Shown in pieces: positions 1 through 11,027 of a stretch of 64,000 bases of DNA. The position numbers were made by a program, and so were the translations under genes. The DNA lies in contig NC_081183.1 of assembly GCF_029867415.1 (NCBI RefSeq), positions 33,562,655 to 33,626,654 on the forward strand, in the 5' to 3' direction. This DNA comes from Vicia villosa. Taxonomy: Eukaryota; Streptophyta; Magnoliopsida; Fabales; Fabaceae. The notes below the pieces were generated by a model that saw nothing but the letters and a program-made list of their open reading frames with translations, made no database searches and was not told the DNA's origin. How positions within the stretch are numbered: position 1 is the stretch's first letter; each line of letters begins with the position of its first letter.

Positions 1-597
1 ATGCTAATCATCATAACCAATACGATGGTTACAACCATTTAGCAAAATAATTGTATTTTAATTTATAGGCTTTGATTAACTAAATTAATCACTTTATTAA
101 CCATAGCGACCAATAGATTTAGTCGGAACGAATAATAACTTAAATCCTAATATTCGGCCAAGGGCCAATGGGATTGGGCGAACCCTAATATGTGGGTAAC
201 TTCTATAGGGTTTGTTGTGATTAAAATTAATTAAATCAAATTACTCGAAATAGTCGAATAATCAGGAATACAATCGGAAAACTAATTATCATAATCCTAA
301 TCCTAATTTAAATAAATTAACTAAAACCATATTTAATTATCATCTAATCATCTAATTCTAAATAATTAAGCAATAATAATAAAAATTATATAATAATAAT
401 AATAATAAAAATTATATAAAGAACCTGGCTATAATCACATGTTGTTGGCCTTGAAGTGTCCATGGTATACATACATTTCCTGGACGTTAGATTAGGTATA
501 TAGGAGATCCTGTGGCCTGGATGTGAAGGTGTATGGTGGTCTTTTGCGCGTGAGACACATGAGATCTGCAAAGACAGATTTTGGAAAAATAATGCAA

Positions 598-665
598 AAC
601 CTGGGAATCGAACCCAGGTTAGTTCGCTCACCAACAAAACGCCCAGCCACGCGCGCTACATCAAC
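598..665 (-). other. tRNA-like segment in the 3' LTR
   Basis: On the minus strand an 8 bp perfect stem (598-605 with 613-620) closes a 7-base TTCGATT loop, which is the tRNA T-arm and pol III box B consensus. About 20-30 bases upstream lies GCGCGTGGCTGGGCG, which could be a degenerate box A. No full cloverleaf is evident, so it is not called as a tRNA gene. Confidence 0.5.
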
Positions 666-739
666 TCCATGTTAAATTCGTAGCCACAAGCCATGATATA
701 TGAACAAAACACGTGAAAAAAAAATCAAAAAAACCTACG

Positions 740-1135
740 CGTTCCCCAGCATCCCTTCGTCCCTAACCTTGTTGTTGTTTTTCGTGGATCCAAGCCAGCA
801 GTGAGAGGATCATGATGGCGGTCTCGCGGTTGAGTGATGATTCACGTGGAGCATGGGACAGCGCTCGCGGCTTGCTGCGGTTCGTGAGCGCTTCGCCGGA
901 AGCGGAGACGAAAGGGGCGGATTGGACCGGCGGGTCTGAAGGTGTAGATCTGACCGGCGGTATCCCGGTTGTTTCCGTCGTGTTGTCGTTGTTGCTGTCT
1001 GAATGAGTTCCTGCGGCGGAAGGAGGTTCTGCCCGCGGTTGGTTGAAAACGGCTGATGTTTGGGGTGGCCGGAATGACCGGCATCGTATCGGTGTCGTCT
1101 CCGATTCCTTTTCTTCTTCTTTTTTTTTCTGCAAC
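740..1135. other. GC-rich block inside the 3' LTR
   Basis: Markedly GC-richer than the AT-rich flanks and open in several frames at once (up to 126 codons on the minus strand). Repeated at 9692-10087. No domain recognised. It may be a captured host fragment or the LTR's own regulatory core; both are guesses. Confidence 0.4.
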
Positions 1136-1650
1136 CAAAACAAACTAACAAAACGGCAGATTCTTATGATTGAATTGGTACGAATGCAAGTTTGTTATTG
1201 CTTCTTAGCATCGAAGAAAAAGTTTGTTAATTGTGGTATTGTATTTACAGCAACATAAAAGTCGAAAATTGATGAAATTGTGGGTAAAGAAAAGTGAGTG
1301 CTTTTGGGTTATCAAAAGGCTTATGGTACTGATTCTTGATTTATTGGTTAGAATTGAATTTGCAAAATTATTGTAATGGTTGAAGGTGATGTTATTTACA
1401 GGTTGTGGATTTCATGAGTTTGAACAGGTGGTGTAATTTGTATGAGGTTTTGGATGATGATAATGGTGAGGTAATGGTATGATAAAAGGGAAGTTAGTGA
1501 TTTTTACTGCTTCACGAGGCTGCTGTTATGACTATCAACAAAGTCTTTTTCTTTGGAAGCAAAAATCGGAGGATTTGTGATGGTACGGTAGAAAAAAAGG
1601 TCGGTCATTAGGGTTAGAAAATTGGCCTCCCCTCATTGTTAGAAATAAAA

Positions 1651-1661
1651 CCTATTTATAT
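1651..1661 (-). promoter_or_regulatory. TATA-like box in the 3' LTR
   Basis: The minus strand reads ATATAAATAGG about 415 bp into the LTR. The same sequence recurs at 10603-10613. Its position and consensus match suggest the LTR promoter; no transcript evidence is available. Confidence 0.45.
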
Positions 1662-2075
1662 TAATGTATTAGGTTAGGGTTTTATACACCCAATGGGCCT
1701 ATTGTTCAACAATTATCAATAATGCTCTTAATTAATAATTCTAATAATAATAATACCAAAATTAATAATTAATAATCCCCTAATTATTTTGATAATAGCC
1801 AATGAACCTAATAAATTAATAACATAACATCACACCAATTAAATTGTTAGAAGAATAAAACCCATAAAAATACTCCAACCAAATGATCCAAACCTGAGAT
1901 AGATGGGCCAAATGTTTGGACCCAAGATACCTGTTAATTTCACCCCATTTATTTCTCAGGATATTTTATAAGAGGGCGGGTTTGACAATAGGGATGTCAA
2001 ACCCCATGACTCCTAATTTTGCCTTTGATGAATTAAAAGATGTAGATCTGATCGGGCAAATTTTGGGGTATGACA

Positions 2076-2089
2076 GCTGCCCCTGTTCA
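2076..2089 (-). other. Polypurine tract next to the 3' LTR
   Basis: The minus strand reads GAACAGGGGCAGC directly before the LTR start TGTCATA. This purine-rich stretch is where plus-strand DNA synthesis would be primed. Confidence 0.6.
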
Positions 2090-2239
2090 ATCTTCTTAAA
2101 CCTGAAGAATCGGATAGGCACGTCTGCCTATCGTGATCTAAAGGTAGAAGATGATTGGACACTGAAATGCCCTAAAATTTGCATTTGTCGAGAAGGACTT
2201 ATGAGGGAGATGGGCTTACAGATGCCACCCAGGGAAAAT

Positions 2240-2322
2240 GTTCCTCCTTCTTCCTTCTCTCTCTTTTTTGTGGAGCAAATGCTCTCTTCTTTTTTTCTCT
2301 CTTTTCTCTTTTTTTTAGGAGC
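2240..2322 (-). other. Long purine-rich tract in the 3' internal region
   Basis: Plus strand is almost pure C/T with long T runs (for example around 2290-2320), so the element-sense strand is a long A/G tract about 170 bp before the 3' LTR. It could be a secondary polypurine primer or simple-sequence drift; the sequence cannot decide. Confidence 0.4.
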
Positions 2323-2756
2323 TACGCATTCAGATTGTAGCGTGACCTAAAAAGGCAATTTTGACTTTATGCAATGTTTATGATGCATGCGATGCATGAT
2401 GCAGTGCGCTTCTCAAAATAAATGAGAGCCATGTATGTATATGCGTAATGTATGAATGAGGTTAGTTAGTTGAAATGATGCATGATTGTTAGTTATGTTA
2501 GTTGAAAAATGTTAGAAATTCTGAAAAGAAAGATAAAACCTATGTGCGTCATTGCTGATGTCTTGGAGAAGATCACTGCCGAGGGACTAACGTGATAAAC
2601 CCAGTTGAGGAATCATTTGAAAAACCTTGTGCTCCTGAAAAAGCTCCTAGAAAGGATGGAATACGTCTTGGAGAAGACTTCCTGGAAAAGGTTCCCGAAA
2701 AGGAATAGCGAGGACCTTCTGTTGGTTGTGTGATTGTCTTGCTATGGTCAGCAAGC

Positions 2757-2945
2757 TTCCGTAGTTTGTGAACCCCCACTTACTATAGTTCTAGTAAGTT
2801 TCTGTAATTTGTGAACCCCCACTTACTATAGTCTTAGTAAGTTTCTGTAGTTTGTGAACCCCCACTTACTATAGTTCTAGTAAGTTTCTGTAGTTTGTGA
2901 ACCCCCACTTACTATAGTTCTAGTAAGTTTCTGTAGTTTGTGGAC
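2757..2945 (-). repeat. 43 bp tandem repeat, about 4.3 copies
   Basis: Unit starts recur at 2761, 2804, 2847, 2890 and 2933. Each full unit contains the inverted pair CTTACTA...TAGTAAG with a 6-base loop. Tandem repeats in the 3' untranslated part of Ogre-type elements are known from pea relatives. Confidence 0.9.
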
Positions 2946-2989
2946 CCCAATAGGATTGCTTGCTATAATTCTAGCAAGTTCACCTGTAC

Positions 2990-3570
2990 TGACAGGGTTA
3001 TCTGCGAATATCGTCGTAGAATTTACCTGTTTTACCAGGGTTATCTGCGAGTGTTATCGCAGAATTTACCTGTACCACCAATAGGGTTATTCGCGAGTGC
3101 TATCGCGAAATTTACCTATGTCACCAGGGTTATCTGCGAGTGTTATCGCAGAATTTACCTGTACCACCAATAGGGTTATTCGCGAGTGTTATCGCGAAAT
3201 TTACCTATGTTATCAGGGTTATCTGCGAGTGTTATCGCAGAATTTACCTGTACCACCAATAGGGTTATCCGCGAGTGTTATCGCGAAATTTACCTACGTT
3301 ATCAGGGTTATCTGCGAGTGTTATCGCAGAATTTACCTGTACCACCAATAGGGTTATTCGCGAGTGTTGTCGCGAAATTTACCTATGTTACCAGGGTTAT
3401 CTGCGAGTGTTGTCGCAGAATTTACCTGTACCACCAATAGGGTTATTCACGAGTGTTGTCGCGAAATTTACCTATGTTATTAGGGTTATCTGCGAGTGTT
3501 GTCGCAGAATTTACCTGTACCACCAATAGGGTTATTCGCGAGTGTTGTCGCGAAATTTACCTATGTAGAA
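2990..3570 (-). repeat. 89 bp tandem repeat of two alternating hairpin subunits
   Basis: Six copies of an 89 bp unit. Each unit has one subunit with TCTGCGA/TCGCAGA arms and one with TTCGCGA/TCGCGAA arms, both with 6-base loops, starting at 3044/3090, 3133/3179, 3222/3268, 3311/3357, 3400/3446 and 3489/3535. Because 89 is not a multiple of 3 the short frames across it shift and are not genes. Confidence 0.92.
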
Positions 3571-6500
3571 TTTTGTTTTGTAAATGCGTATGCATCATGC
3601 TTATGCGTTATGCACATGCCTCTGTTGTTTGTATAATGCGTATGTGTGAATGCTTACACATGTATATGTTGTATGTATACTGATGAAATGGTCAGACGAG
3701 GACTGACTACCAGACGGGAACTGGACTTTGTAATGGTTTGGATTGCCAATAAAAATTGGGCTTTTGTGATATGTATATGCTAATGCTAATGCGTATGCAT
3801 GTATGCTAATGCTGATGCAATCTCATGGTTTTATCTCCTCAAACCCTTTGAACTTGTTTATTCCATGCTTGCACTTATACCCTGACTATGCTTATGCTGG
3901 CTTTGTAATGTTTATGTATGCTTATGCATATGCGTATGCTTGGTTGACGTAATGAGTGGAACGAAGTAATGTCTTCTGTAAGATTACCCGAAAAAGGTCT
4001 TTTGAATGGATGTGAATGTTTGTCTTGAAGAAGACCACATAAAGAGTTACGGTGTAATGTATCAACCAATGTATGTAATGCATGATTTGTATGTATTTGT
4101 GTGATGCCCCAACGGTAGGTTATTAATAACCAAAGCATATATAGTTCGCTGGAGTTGCAGGTCTGTTTGCTAGGATGGGGTGTGATGCTAGCGCGATTTC
4201 CCAATACCTGTCTTGTTTGAGCTCGGAAGATCGTAGTTAGGAGAAAGATTTGTAAAGTGTGGGAACACCTTTTTCTTTTGTTGTGCGCCCTTGCCCCAGT
4301 TTGACCCTTTGAATTACTCCATGCCTTTTGATTATTTTCGAAGTTCTCCACGTCTTTTAACCTTTTGAGGTTCTCCACACCTTTAACCTTTTGAGGTTCT
4401 CTACACCTTTTGAATTGTTTACCTTATGGATTTGATATCCGATGCCCCAATGTTTAGTGGAAAAAAGGTGCCTATGATCTTCAAGCTATGGAGGAAGTGC
4501 CCCGGGAAATAACCTCATCATATGCTTTGACGTTTAGATTGAAGGGTATGCCCTTGATCTCCAGGGTATGGAGTACTATCCATAGTGTTCTATCCTTTAA
4601 AGTTTCTCCCATGTTTGACATGCCCCTGATTGAGATTGTTTCGAGATGTGCCCCAAGTCGATTGAACCTTAGGAAGAATGCCCCTAGTTAATAGGATGTT
4701 TGATTGCATGCCCCTGTGATCCTTGAAATTTTTGCCCCTGTTTAGGAGAACCCCCTAGATGTGGTTATCCCTATTCCAGAGTCTTAATTAGGAAGGATCA
4801 CCTTTGATTAACCCATTTCGAGATCTCCTCGATGCTAAGTGTATACTCGCAGATGACGTTGTACCTTTTGAGAAGTAACTCCAATGTGATGCGTATGCAA
4901 GTTTTGAAATCGAAGTCCGTTATGAACTAGGACGGGATGATTTGGAAATGAATGCTTGAAGAAGCACAATGGTTTAGAAATAGTTTTTTAACAAACTTAG
5001 GAGTCAGTATAACAAATCCTGCGTAATATGCTTTCATAGTTAACCTTGCCTCAATTAGGACTTTTGAATGTTGTAACTTGGCCTGGTTCACAGTTTTAAG
5101 AAACAATGGATATAAGGCTCAAAGTTTATTTACCCCACCCCTTTCTCCTTGATGTTCTCCGAATCCTAAAAGTTCGCTTAATCCAATGGATGTGCTTTGT
5201 TTGCAAGAGAACCGCTTTGGTTTTGATGTTGAGCAGAAGCCCTAGTAGAGATCCAAGCACTGATGAAAAATGTTGTAAAGATCCAAGCGTTTATGAGAAG
5301 CTTCGATGATTTAGCAGTCACAAGATTATCCTTTGTATTTCTCCTTTGTTTTCCCCTTATTTTTTGCATGAACCAACCCTTTTGAGTTTGATCCATCGAG
5401 ATGCCCTAAATTTTTCCTAAGTCATTTTTGTTTTCTTTTATGAAATTTTCCATTTTGACTTAGCGGGCGCTTTTCTCCTTTTTCTTTTGAATACTCCTTT
5501 TGAGATTGATCCTTGGATATTGAATGTTGTGACTGCTATGTTGATTTTGATTTGCAAGCTTCGCCTTTGATACTTCCTCGATCTTGAATGATGTAATGAG
5601 GAAGAAGATTGTTGTAAATGTTATCTCCATTACTTCCTCATTCTTAGATGAATGCGAGGAAGAAGATGTGCTCGAACCTTTGCTTTGCTTGATCCTTATG
5701 CTTGAACCCTTGCTTGGATTGACTGATTCTCTTGACAACCAAAATACACCATTGGATTAATTGAAATCTACCCTGCCCCTGGTTAAAATCAAGGTTTTTT
5801 TTTTAAAAGTAGAAACAAACTCCAACTCCTGGCTCGAGGGGGTAACGAGGGATTAACATCCTTATATCTCCACTGTTTGGGAATTGAAATAATGCCTGTA
5901 CATCCTCGGCTCGGTCTTACCTTGAAAGCATATGTTTAGCTAGACTTAGTTATTTGTATTCGTCATTCTCCCTCAAGTTTGTTAATAACCCTAAATTTGA
6001 AATTGAAATTCGTAGTAGTGAGCGAATAAATTGACTCCAAAACCTGCATGGTCATCCCATTAGAATTGTTAAATCCGAAGGTACAACTTCTATCCTGAGT
6101 AACACGTAGCGATCGTAAGGGTTGAAATTGTGAGCATGGTAAACACCTATTAATCCTGGGGATAATCTCCTTTGTAGATCCACTGACCTTGTTTCACTCC
6201 ATAGTTCTTTAGACTTATAGAAGTGAGGGCAACCTCGAATTTTCCTTGGGCATGTCGAATCTGTCGGGAATAAATTTGTTAGCGGTGGGTTTTCGTCGTA
6301 TCGGAACTTCATGAGTTTCCTTTGACTGAACCTCTTTTGCTTTTTCTAAAGGATAGTATCACACCATTCGCAACCTTCAGCGTTTGTAAATTGACAAAGA
6401 ACACCTATGACCCTTTTTGACCTTTGATGGGGAGTTAACATATGTCGCTTTTCCCCATTGTAGATAGGCATCTTTGTTCAGGGTATTGCCCCAGTTGGAC

Positions 6501-7007
6501 TGACCCTTGCCTCCAGGTTATCGTAGAGCGTCCTTGTAAGTTTGATATGTTCTAAGATGAACCCCTTTATGACTAGATACATCTTGAGTGTATCTATGAG
6601 GGAACTTCTTTGTTGAACTAATCCTTGCTCGATGACAACCTTTATTGTATTTACAAACCCGTTACGGAAAGGCATGGACATGCGGCTGGCGTGGTGAAAG
6701 ACATCCCCTTTTTCCTTAGTAAGGCTCATTCCTCCTTTCTCCATAGTTTTATGATCCTCTGATTTCTTTTCTTTGTGAGCCTCGGGAAATCGGCTAGCGC
6801 GGTAGGTGTGGATGCGGGCGAAGATGCAAATGTAAATGCATGAATGTATGAATGCATGAAAATGCAAATGCACGCGTAAGCGAGAGACTCCTTATATTGT
6901 AACTCCGTGTATGCAATGCAGACGTGTAACATATGATCCTAGGGATAGCCTTAGAGGCGACATTAGACCCTCTTGGAATCTTTGCAGGGTAAATGTTATG
7001 ACGCGCT
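3571..7007 (-). other. Internal non-coding region of the Ogre-like element
   Basis: No protein of known family was found on either strand. Visible features are stretches rich in ATGCAT and TATGC (3585-3960, 6818-6920), a short duplicated motif CTTTTGAGGTTCTC around 4365-4410, and recurrent TGCCCCT (4500-4745). The longest minus-strand frame (3875-4378, 167 codons) is basic and has no recognisable domain. Earlier sequence 2323-2756 is similar in character. Confidence 0.6.
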
Positions 7008-7434
7008 AAGGGGAATCCCTTGGATTCGAGAGTATGCAGAAGATAGCGGCTAGTGACCGTTCAAGACAGTCACTAAATATCATGGCCATCGAGAGGCCAA
7101 TCAACATGTACCAATGAATTTGTCCATCGTGGGAAGGTTCTCTATGCGGAACACAACCTATCTAAGGACGATATGGACGAAGAGAAGTCCCTACAGGCTA
7201 GGGATGTGATGTGTAAACACGGGGTGACCGTTCGAGACAGTCACTAGATCGCATGGCCATCGAGAGGCCAATTGACGTGCGTTAATGGAAATGTCCTTCG
7301 TGGGAAGGACGCGTAGTTGTAAGAATACAAGGATATAAAAATAAAATCCCTACAGGCTAGGGAATGCATAGATGGTGATGTCCTTCGTGGGAAAGACATG
7401 GTCTTTAGAAATTTGAATCCCTACAGGCTAGGGA
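7008..7434 (-). repeat. Hairpin cassettes in the leader of the Ogre-like element
   Basis: A four-hairpin module occurs twice and partly a third time. Hairpins: TAGTGAC/GTCACTA (7051-7075; variant near 7223-7245), TGGCC/GGCCA (7083-7099; 7254-7270), GTCCTTC/GAAGGAC with loop GTGG (degenerate near 7122; perfect 7293-7310; variant 7380-7397), and TCCCTA/TAGGGA with loop CAGGC (7188-7204; 7347-7363; 7418-7434). Another, AAGGG/CCCTT, lies at 7008-7021. In element sense this lies 0.8-1.2 kb after the primer site. Confidence 0.8.
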
Positions 7435-8219
7435 CCACTTAGGAATACCTGCAAAATTGCAACGCATAGATATTCGAAGTATATATATTGCAAACAAATA
7501 ATAAGCACAAAAGTCCTAGGTTCATAGGTCCGACGTAGGGGGCTCTAGGGAGCCTACCCTTTTTTTTTTGGGAGTGTTCTAGAAGGTCTCATGGGGTCGT
7601 TCGTAGCCTCCGAGACTTTTCGTCTCTTCGGATTTTGGAACAACTCATTTTATCCATGGGGTTCGAATTTTTGGGGTAGGTTCCCGGAGAGATCAGCTAA
7701 GTATCCAGTCCAGCCCTCCACAAAGTCAAGCTTCGTTTCGGACCTTTCCGAATACCTAACCCACTCCGAGTGGAGTTATCAGTGAGACTCGTAAGGCGAT
7801 TCATGTCCCCTTTTGGTCTCAAAGTTAACTCCCACACTTAGGTTTTAACAACAATATAATATACCCAACAGATGCAATATAAATAGAATATTCACTTAAA
7901 TAAATATTTAATTACATTGCAGTAATGAAATCGCAGAGGAAATAAATAAATAAAATTTAAATATTTATACTAACCTCGAAATCCGGCCGCTTATAGTTTA
8001 GACAATATATTAAAGCAGCGAATATTTAAAAATATATATTCACAAATAAATGAATAACAAAAAATTTAAAAAATAGATATTTACAAAAATAAATAAACCC
8101 TAATTTTTGGCGTATTAGCCAAACCCTAAAAATTTCGCCAAAAACCTAAACCGTTTGCCACAAACCTAAACCTAAACCCTCTCAAGCCTTAGGAGCATAG
8201 TAATTCACCGTTAAGTGTG
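7435..8219 (-). other. Leader between hairpin cassettes and primer site
   Basis: No gene. A further hairpin with GGCTC/GAGCC arms sits at 7541-7554. Near 8095-8185 there are several scattered AAACCCTAA and AACCTAAACC motifs. Confidence 0.5.
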
Positions 8220-8237
8220 TCCCCAGCAGAGTCGCCA
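8220..8237 (-). other. Primer binding site, tRNA-Arg type
   Basis: On the minus strand TGGCGACTCTGCTGGGGA lies 2 bases after the LTR end. Its complement ends in GTCGCCA, as expected for a charged tRNA-Arg 3' end with CCA. Ogre elements are known to use tRNA-Arg. This site fixes the element's orientation. Confidence 0.8.
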
Positions 8238-9549
8238 GCTGTAGCAACCTGCCTAAAATTTTATAACTTAGAGAGTCGCCACCTATTCTGAAGGGCGAAT
8301 AGGAAACCCTACGCAGATGTGAGATTCAGGGTAAGTTACCATATTCAGGTCGAGGGAAGGTGTTAGGCACCCTCAACCCTTTCCTATTGGCTTTGAATCT
8401 AAGGCAAAGGTTTGATGGCTAAGAGTATTAAGGTAAGGTTTATGCTAAAGAATTGAATAAGGGGAAAATTGAGATTTTAGGGTGGGGGACTCGCCTTGTT
8501 GCCAAGTGCCTACGTATCTCCCTAGGGAGAATCAGAGTCAACGTAGTTCGGGCTACGGGTTGTACGCCCTTAAGGTTTGAAATTTGATTGTATATGAAGT
8601 TGTTTTGAAATTGTCTTGAGGCTCTTGGAATTGCCTATCGCAGTTTGAATTTGATTTGAAAGGGCATTTTGAGTTGCCCAGGATAAAAATCCTGTAGTAT
8701 TGTGGTTTAGTGTATTTTAGATGTTTCGGGCGTACAACCCTGATTTGGCACAATTAACCGCAATAATCAATAGGTTTGATCACCATAGTTAAAAGATTGG
8801 GGTTTTGCATCATTACCAATTCAAATCGATTGATTCGATTATCACTAATAATGACTTAATGTATTTTAATTATTAATTTATTAATTTTATTTTGTACTGT
8901 TAACCCTCATAATCGATTGATACGATTACAAATAATAACAAATTGATAAGGTATGCTAATCATCATAACCAATACGATGGTTACAACCATTTAGCAAAAT
9001 AATTGTATTTTAATTTATAGGCTTTGATTAACTAAATTAATCACTTTATTAACCATAGCGACCAATAGATTTAGTCGGAACGAATAATAACTTAAATCCT
9101 AATATTCGGCCAAGGGCCAATGGGATTGGGCGAACCCTAATATGTGGGTAACTTCTATAGGGTTTGTTGTGATTAAAATTAATTAAATCAAATTACTCGA
9201 AATAGTCGAATAATCAGGAATACAATCGGAAAACTAATTATCATAATCCTAATCCTAATTTAAATAAATTAACTAAAACCATATTTAATTATCATCTAAT
9301 CATCTAATTCTAAATAATTAAGCAATAATAATAAAAATTATATAATAATAATAATAATAAAAATTATATAAAGAACCTGGCTATAATCACATGTTGTTGG
9401 CCTTGAAGTGTCCATGGTATACATACATTTCCTGGACGTTAGATTAGGTATATAGGAGATCCTGTGGCCTGGATGTGAAGGTGTATGGTGGTCTTTTGCG
9501 CGTGAGACACATGAGATCTGCAAAGACAGATTTTGGAAAAATAATGCAA

Positions 9550-9617
9550 AACCTGGGAATCGAACCCAGGTTAGTTCGCTCACCAACAAAACGCCCAGCC
9601 ACGCGCGCTACATCAAC
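9550..9617 (-). other. tRNA-like segment in the 5' LTR
   Basis: Identical to 598-665. T-arm stem 9550-9557 with 9565-9572, loop TTCGATT on the minus strand. Confidence 0.5.
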
Positions 9618-10602
9618 TCCATGTTAAATTCGTAGCCACAAGCCATGATATATGAACAAAACACGTGAAAAAAAAATCAAAAAAACCTACGCGTTCCCCA
9701 GCATCCCTTCGTCCCTAACCTTGTTGTTGTTTTTCGTGGATCCAAGCCAGCAGTGAGAGGATCATGATGGCGGTCTCGCGGTTGAGTGATGATTCACGTG
9801 GAGCATGGGACAGCGCTCGCGGCTTGCTGCGGTTCGTGAGCGCTTCGCCGGAAGCGGAGACGAAAGGGGCGGATTGGACCGGCGGGTCTGAAGGTGTAGA
9901 TCTGACCGGCGGTATCCCGGTTGTTTCCGTCGTGTTGTCGTTGTTGCTGTCTGAATGAGTTCCTGCGGCGGAAGGAGGTTCTGCCCGCGGTTGGTTGAAA
10001 ACGGCTGATGTTTGGGGTGGCCGGAATGACCGGCATCGTATCGGTGTCGTCTCCGATTCCTTTTCTTCTTCTTTTTTTTTCTGCAACCAAAACAAACTAA
10101 CAAAACGGCAGATTCTTATGATTGAATTGGTACGAATGCAAGTTTGTTATTGCTTCTTAGCATCGAAGAAAAAGTTTGTTAATTGTGGTATTGTATTTAC
10201 AGCAACATAAAAGTCGAAAATTGATGAAATTATGGGTAAAGAAAAGTGAGTGCTTTTGGGTTATCAAAAGGCTTATGGTACTGATTCTTGATTTATTGGT
10301 TAGAATTGAATTTGCAAAATTATTGTAATGGTTGAAGGTGATGTTATTTACAGGTTGTGGATTTCATGAGTTTGAACAGGTGGTGTAATTTGTATGAGGT
10401 TTTGGATGATGATAATGGTGAGGTAATGGTATGATAAAAGGGAAGTTAGTGATTTTTACTGCTTCACGAGGCTGCTGTTATGACTATCAACAAAGTCTTT
10501 TTCTTTGGAAGCAAAAATCGGAGGATTTGTGATGGTACGGTAGAAAAAAAGGTCGGTCATTAGGGTTAGAAAATTGGCCTCCCCTCATTGTTAGAAATAA
10601 AA

Positions 10603-10613
10603 CCTATTTATAT
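10603..10613 (-). promoter_or_regulatory. TATA-like box in the 5' LTR
   Basis: Same minus-strand ATATAAATAGG as at 1651-1661. This copy would drive the element transcript toward the primer site and hairpin leader. Confidence 0.45.
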
Positions 10614-11027
10614 TAATGTATTAGGTTAGGGTTTTATACACCCAATGGGCCTATTGTTCAACAATTATCAATAATGCTCTTAATTAATAATTCTAATAAT
10701 AATAATACCAAAATTAATAATTAATAATCCCCTAATTATTTTGATAATAGCCAATGAACCTAATAAATTAATAACATAACATCACACCAATTAAATTGTT
10801 AGAAGAATAAAACCCATAAAAATACTCCAACCAAATGATCCAAACCTGAGATAGATGGGCCAAATGTTTGGACCCAAGATACCTGTTAATTTCACCCCAT
10901 TTATTTCTCAGGATATTTTATAAGAGGGCGGGTTTGACAATAGGGATGTCAAACCCCATGACTCCTAATTTTGCCTTTGATGAATTAAAAGATGTAGATC
11001 TGATCGGGCAAATTTTGGGGTATGACA

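Larger units (their letters stand above)
1..2075 (-). repeat. 3' LTR of the Ogre-like element (cut by window edge)
   Basis: Direct copy of 8953-11027. In element sense it begins TGTCATACCCC (complement of 2065-2075), a start I know from legume Ogre-like LTRs. All reading frames found here recur identically in the other LTR, which reflects LTR duplication and not conservation of protein. Confidence 0.9.
1..11027 (-). mobile_element. Ogre-like (Ty3/gypsy Tat) non-autonomous LTR retrotransposon, right-hand 11 kb
   Basis: Positions 1-2075 repeat at 8953-11027 (offset 8952) with one difference that I found (near 1281/10233). The primer site reads on the minus strand, so the element is minus-strand. 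The 5' LTR is 8240-11027 (2788 bp, TG...CA in sense), the internal region 2076-8239, and the 3' LTR starts at 2075 and leaves the window, so about 710 bp are missing. LTR start, long LTRs and a tRNA-Arg type PBS match the Ogre group of legumes. No reading frame in the 6.2 kb interior resembles gag, protease, RT, RNase H or integrase, so it presumably relies on proteins of a relative. The first bases outside the right LTR, gcatc, should be the target duplication. Confidence 0.85.
8240..11027 (-). repeat. 5' LTR of the Ogre-like element
   Basis: Complete LTR of 2788 bp. In sense it starts TGTCATACCCC at 11027 and ends GGTTGCTACA at 8240, followed by a 2-base spacer and the primer site. It holds a TATA-like box, a GC-rich block and a tRNA-like arm, listed separately. 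Confidence 0.88.

Noticed and set aside
598..665. Functional tRNA gene
   Set aside because: Only the T-arm is convincing; no acceptor or anticodon arm could be drawn with confidence.
763..1143. Minus-strand frame of 126 codons, also present at 9715-10095
   Set aside because: It is duplicated only because it lies in both LTRs; three other frames are open over the same block and no domain is recognisable.
2757..3570. CRISPR-like array of palindromic repeats
   Set aside because: Plant nuclear retroelement context, repeats adjoin without unique spacers, and there are no cas genes.
3097..3683. Series of overlapping 76-84 codon frames with a repeated peptide (MLSRNLPM...)
   Set aside because: They are translations of the 89 bp tandem repeat in successive frames; the repeat length is not a multiple of 3 and the signal is in the hairpins.
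3875..4378. 167-codon minus-strand frame in the Ogre-like interior
   Set aside because: No family resemblance, basic low-complexity content, and surrounding sequence is repetitive and non-coding; considered as possible gag but no capsid or zinc knuckle motif seen.
8093..8185. Telomere-like AAACCCTAA motifs
   Set aside because: Scattered and irregular, not a tandem TTTAGGG array; they lie in the element leader.
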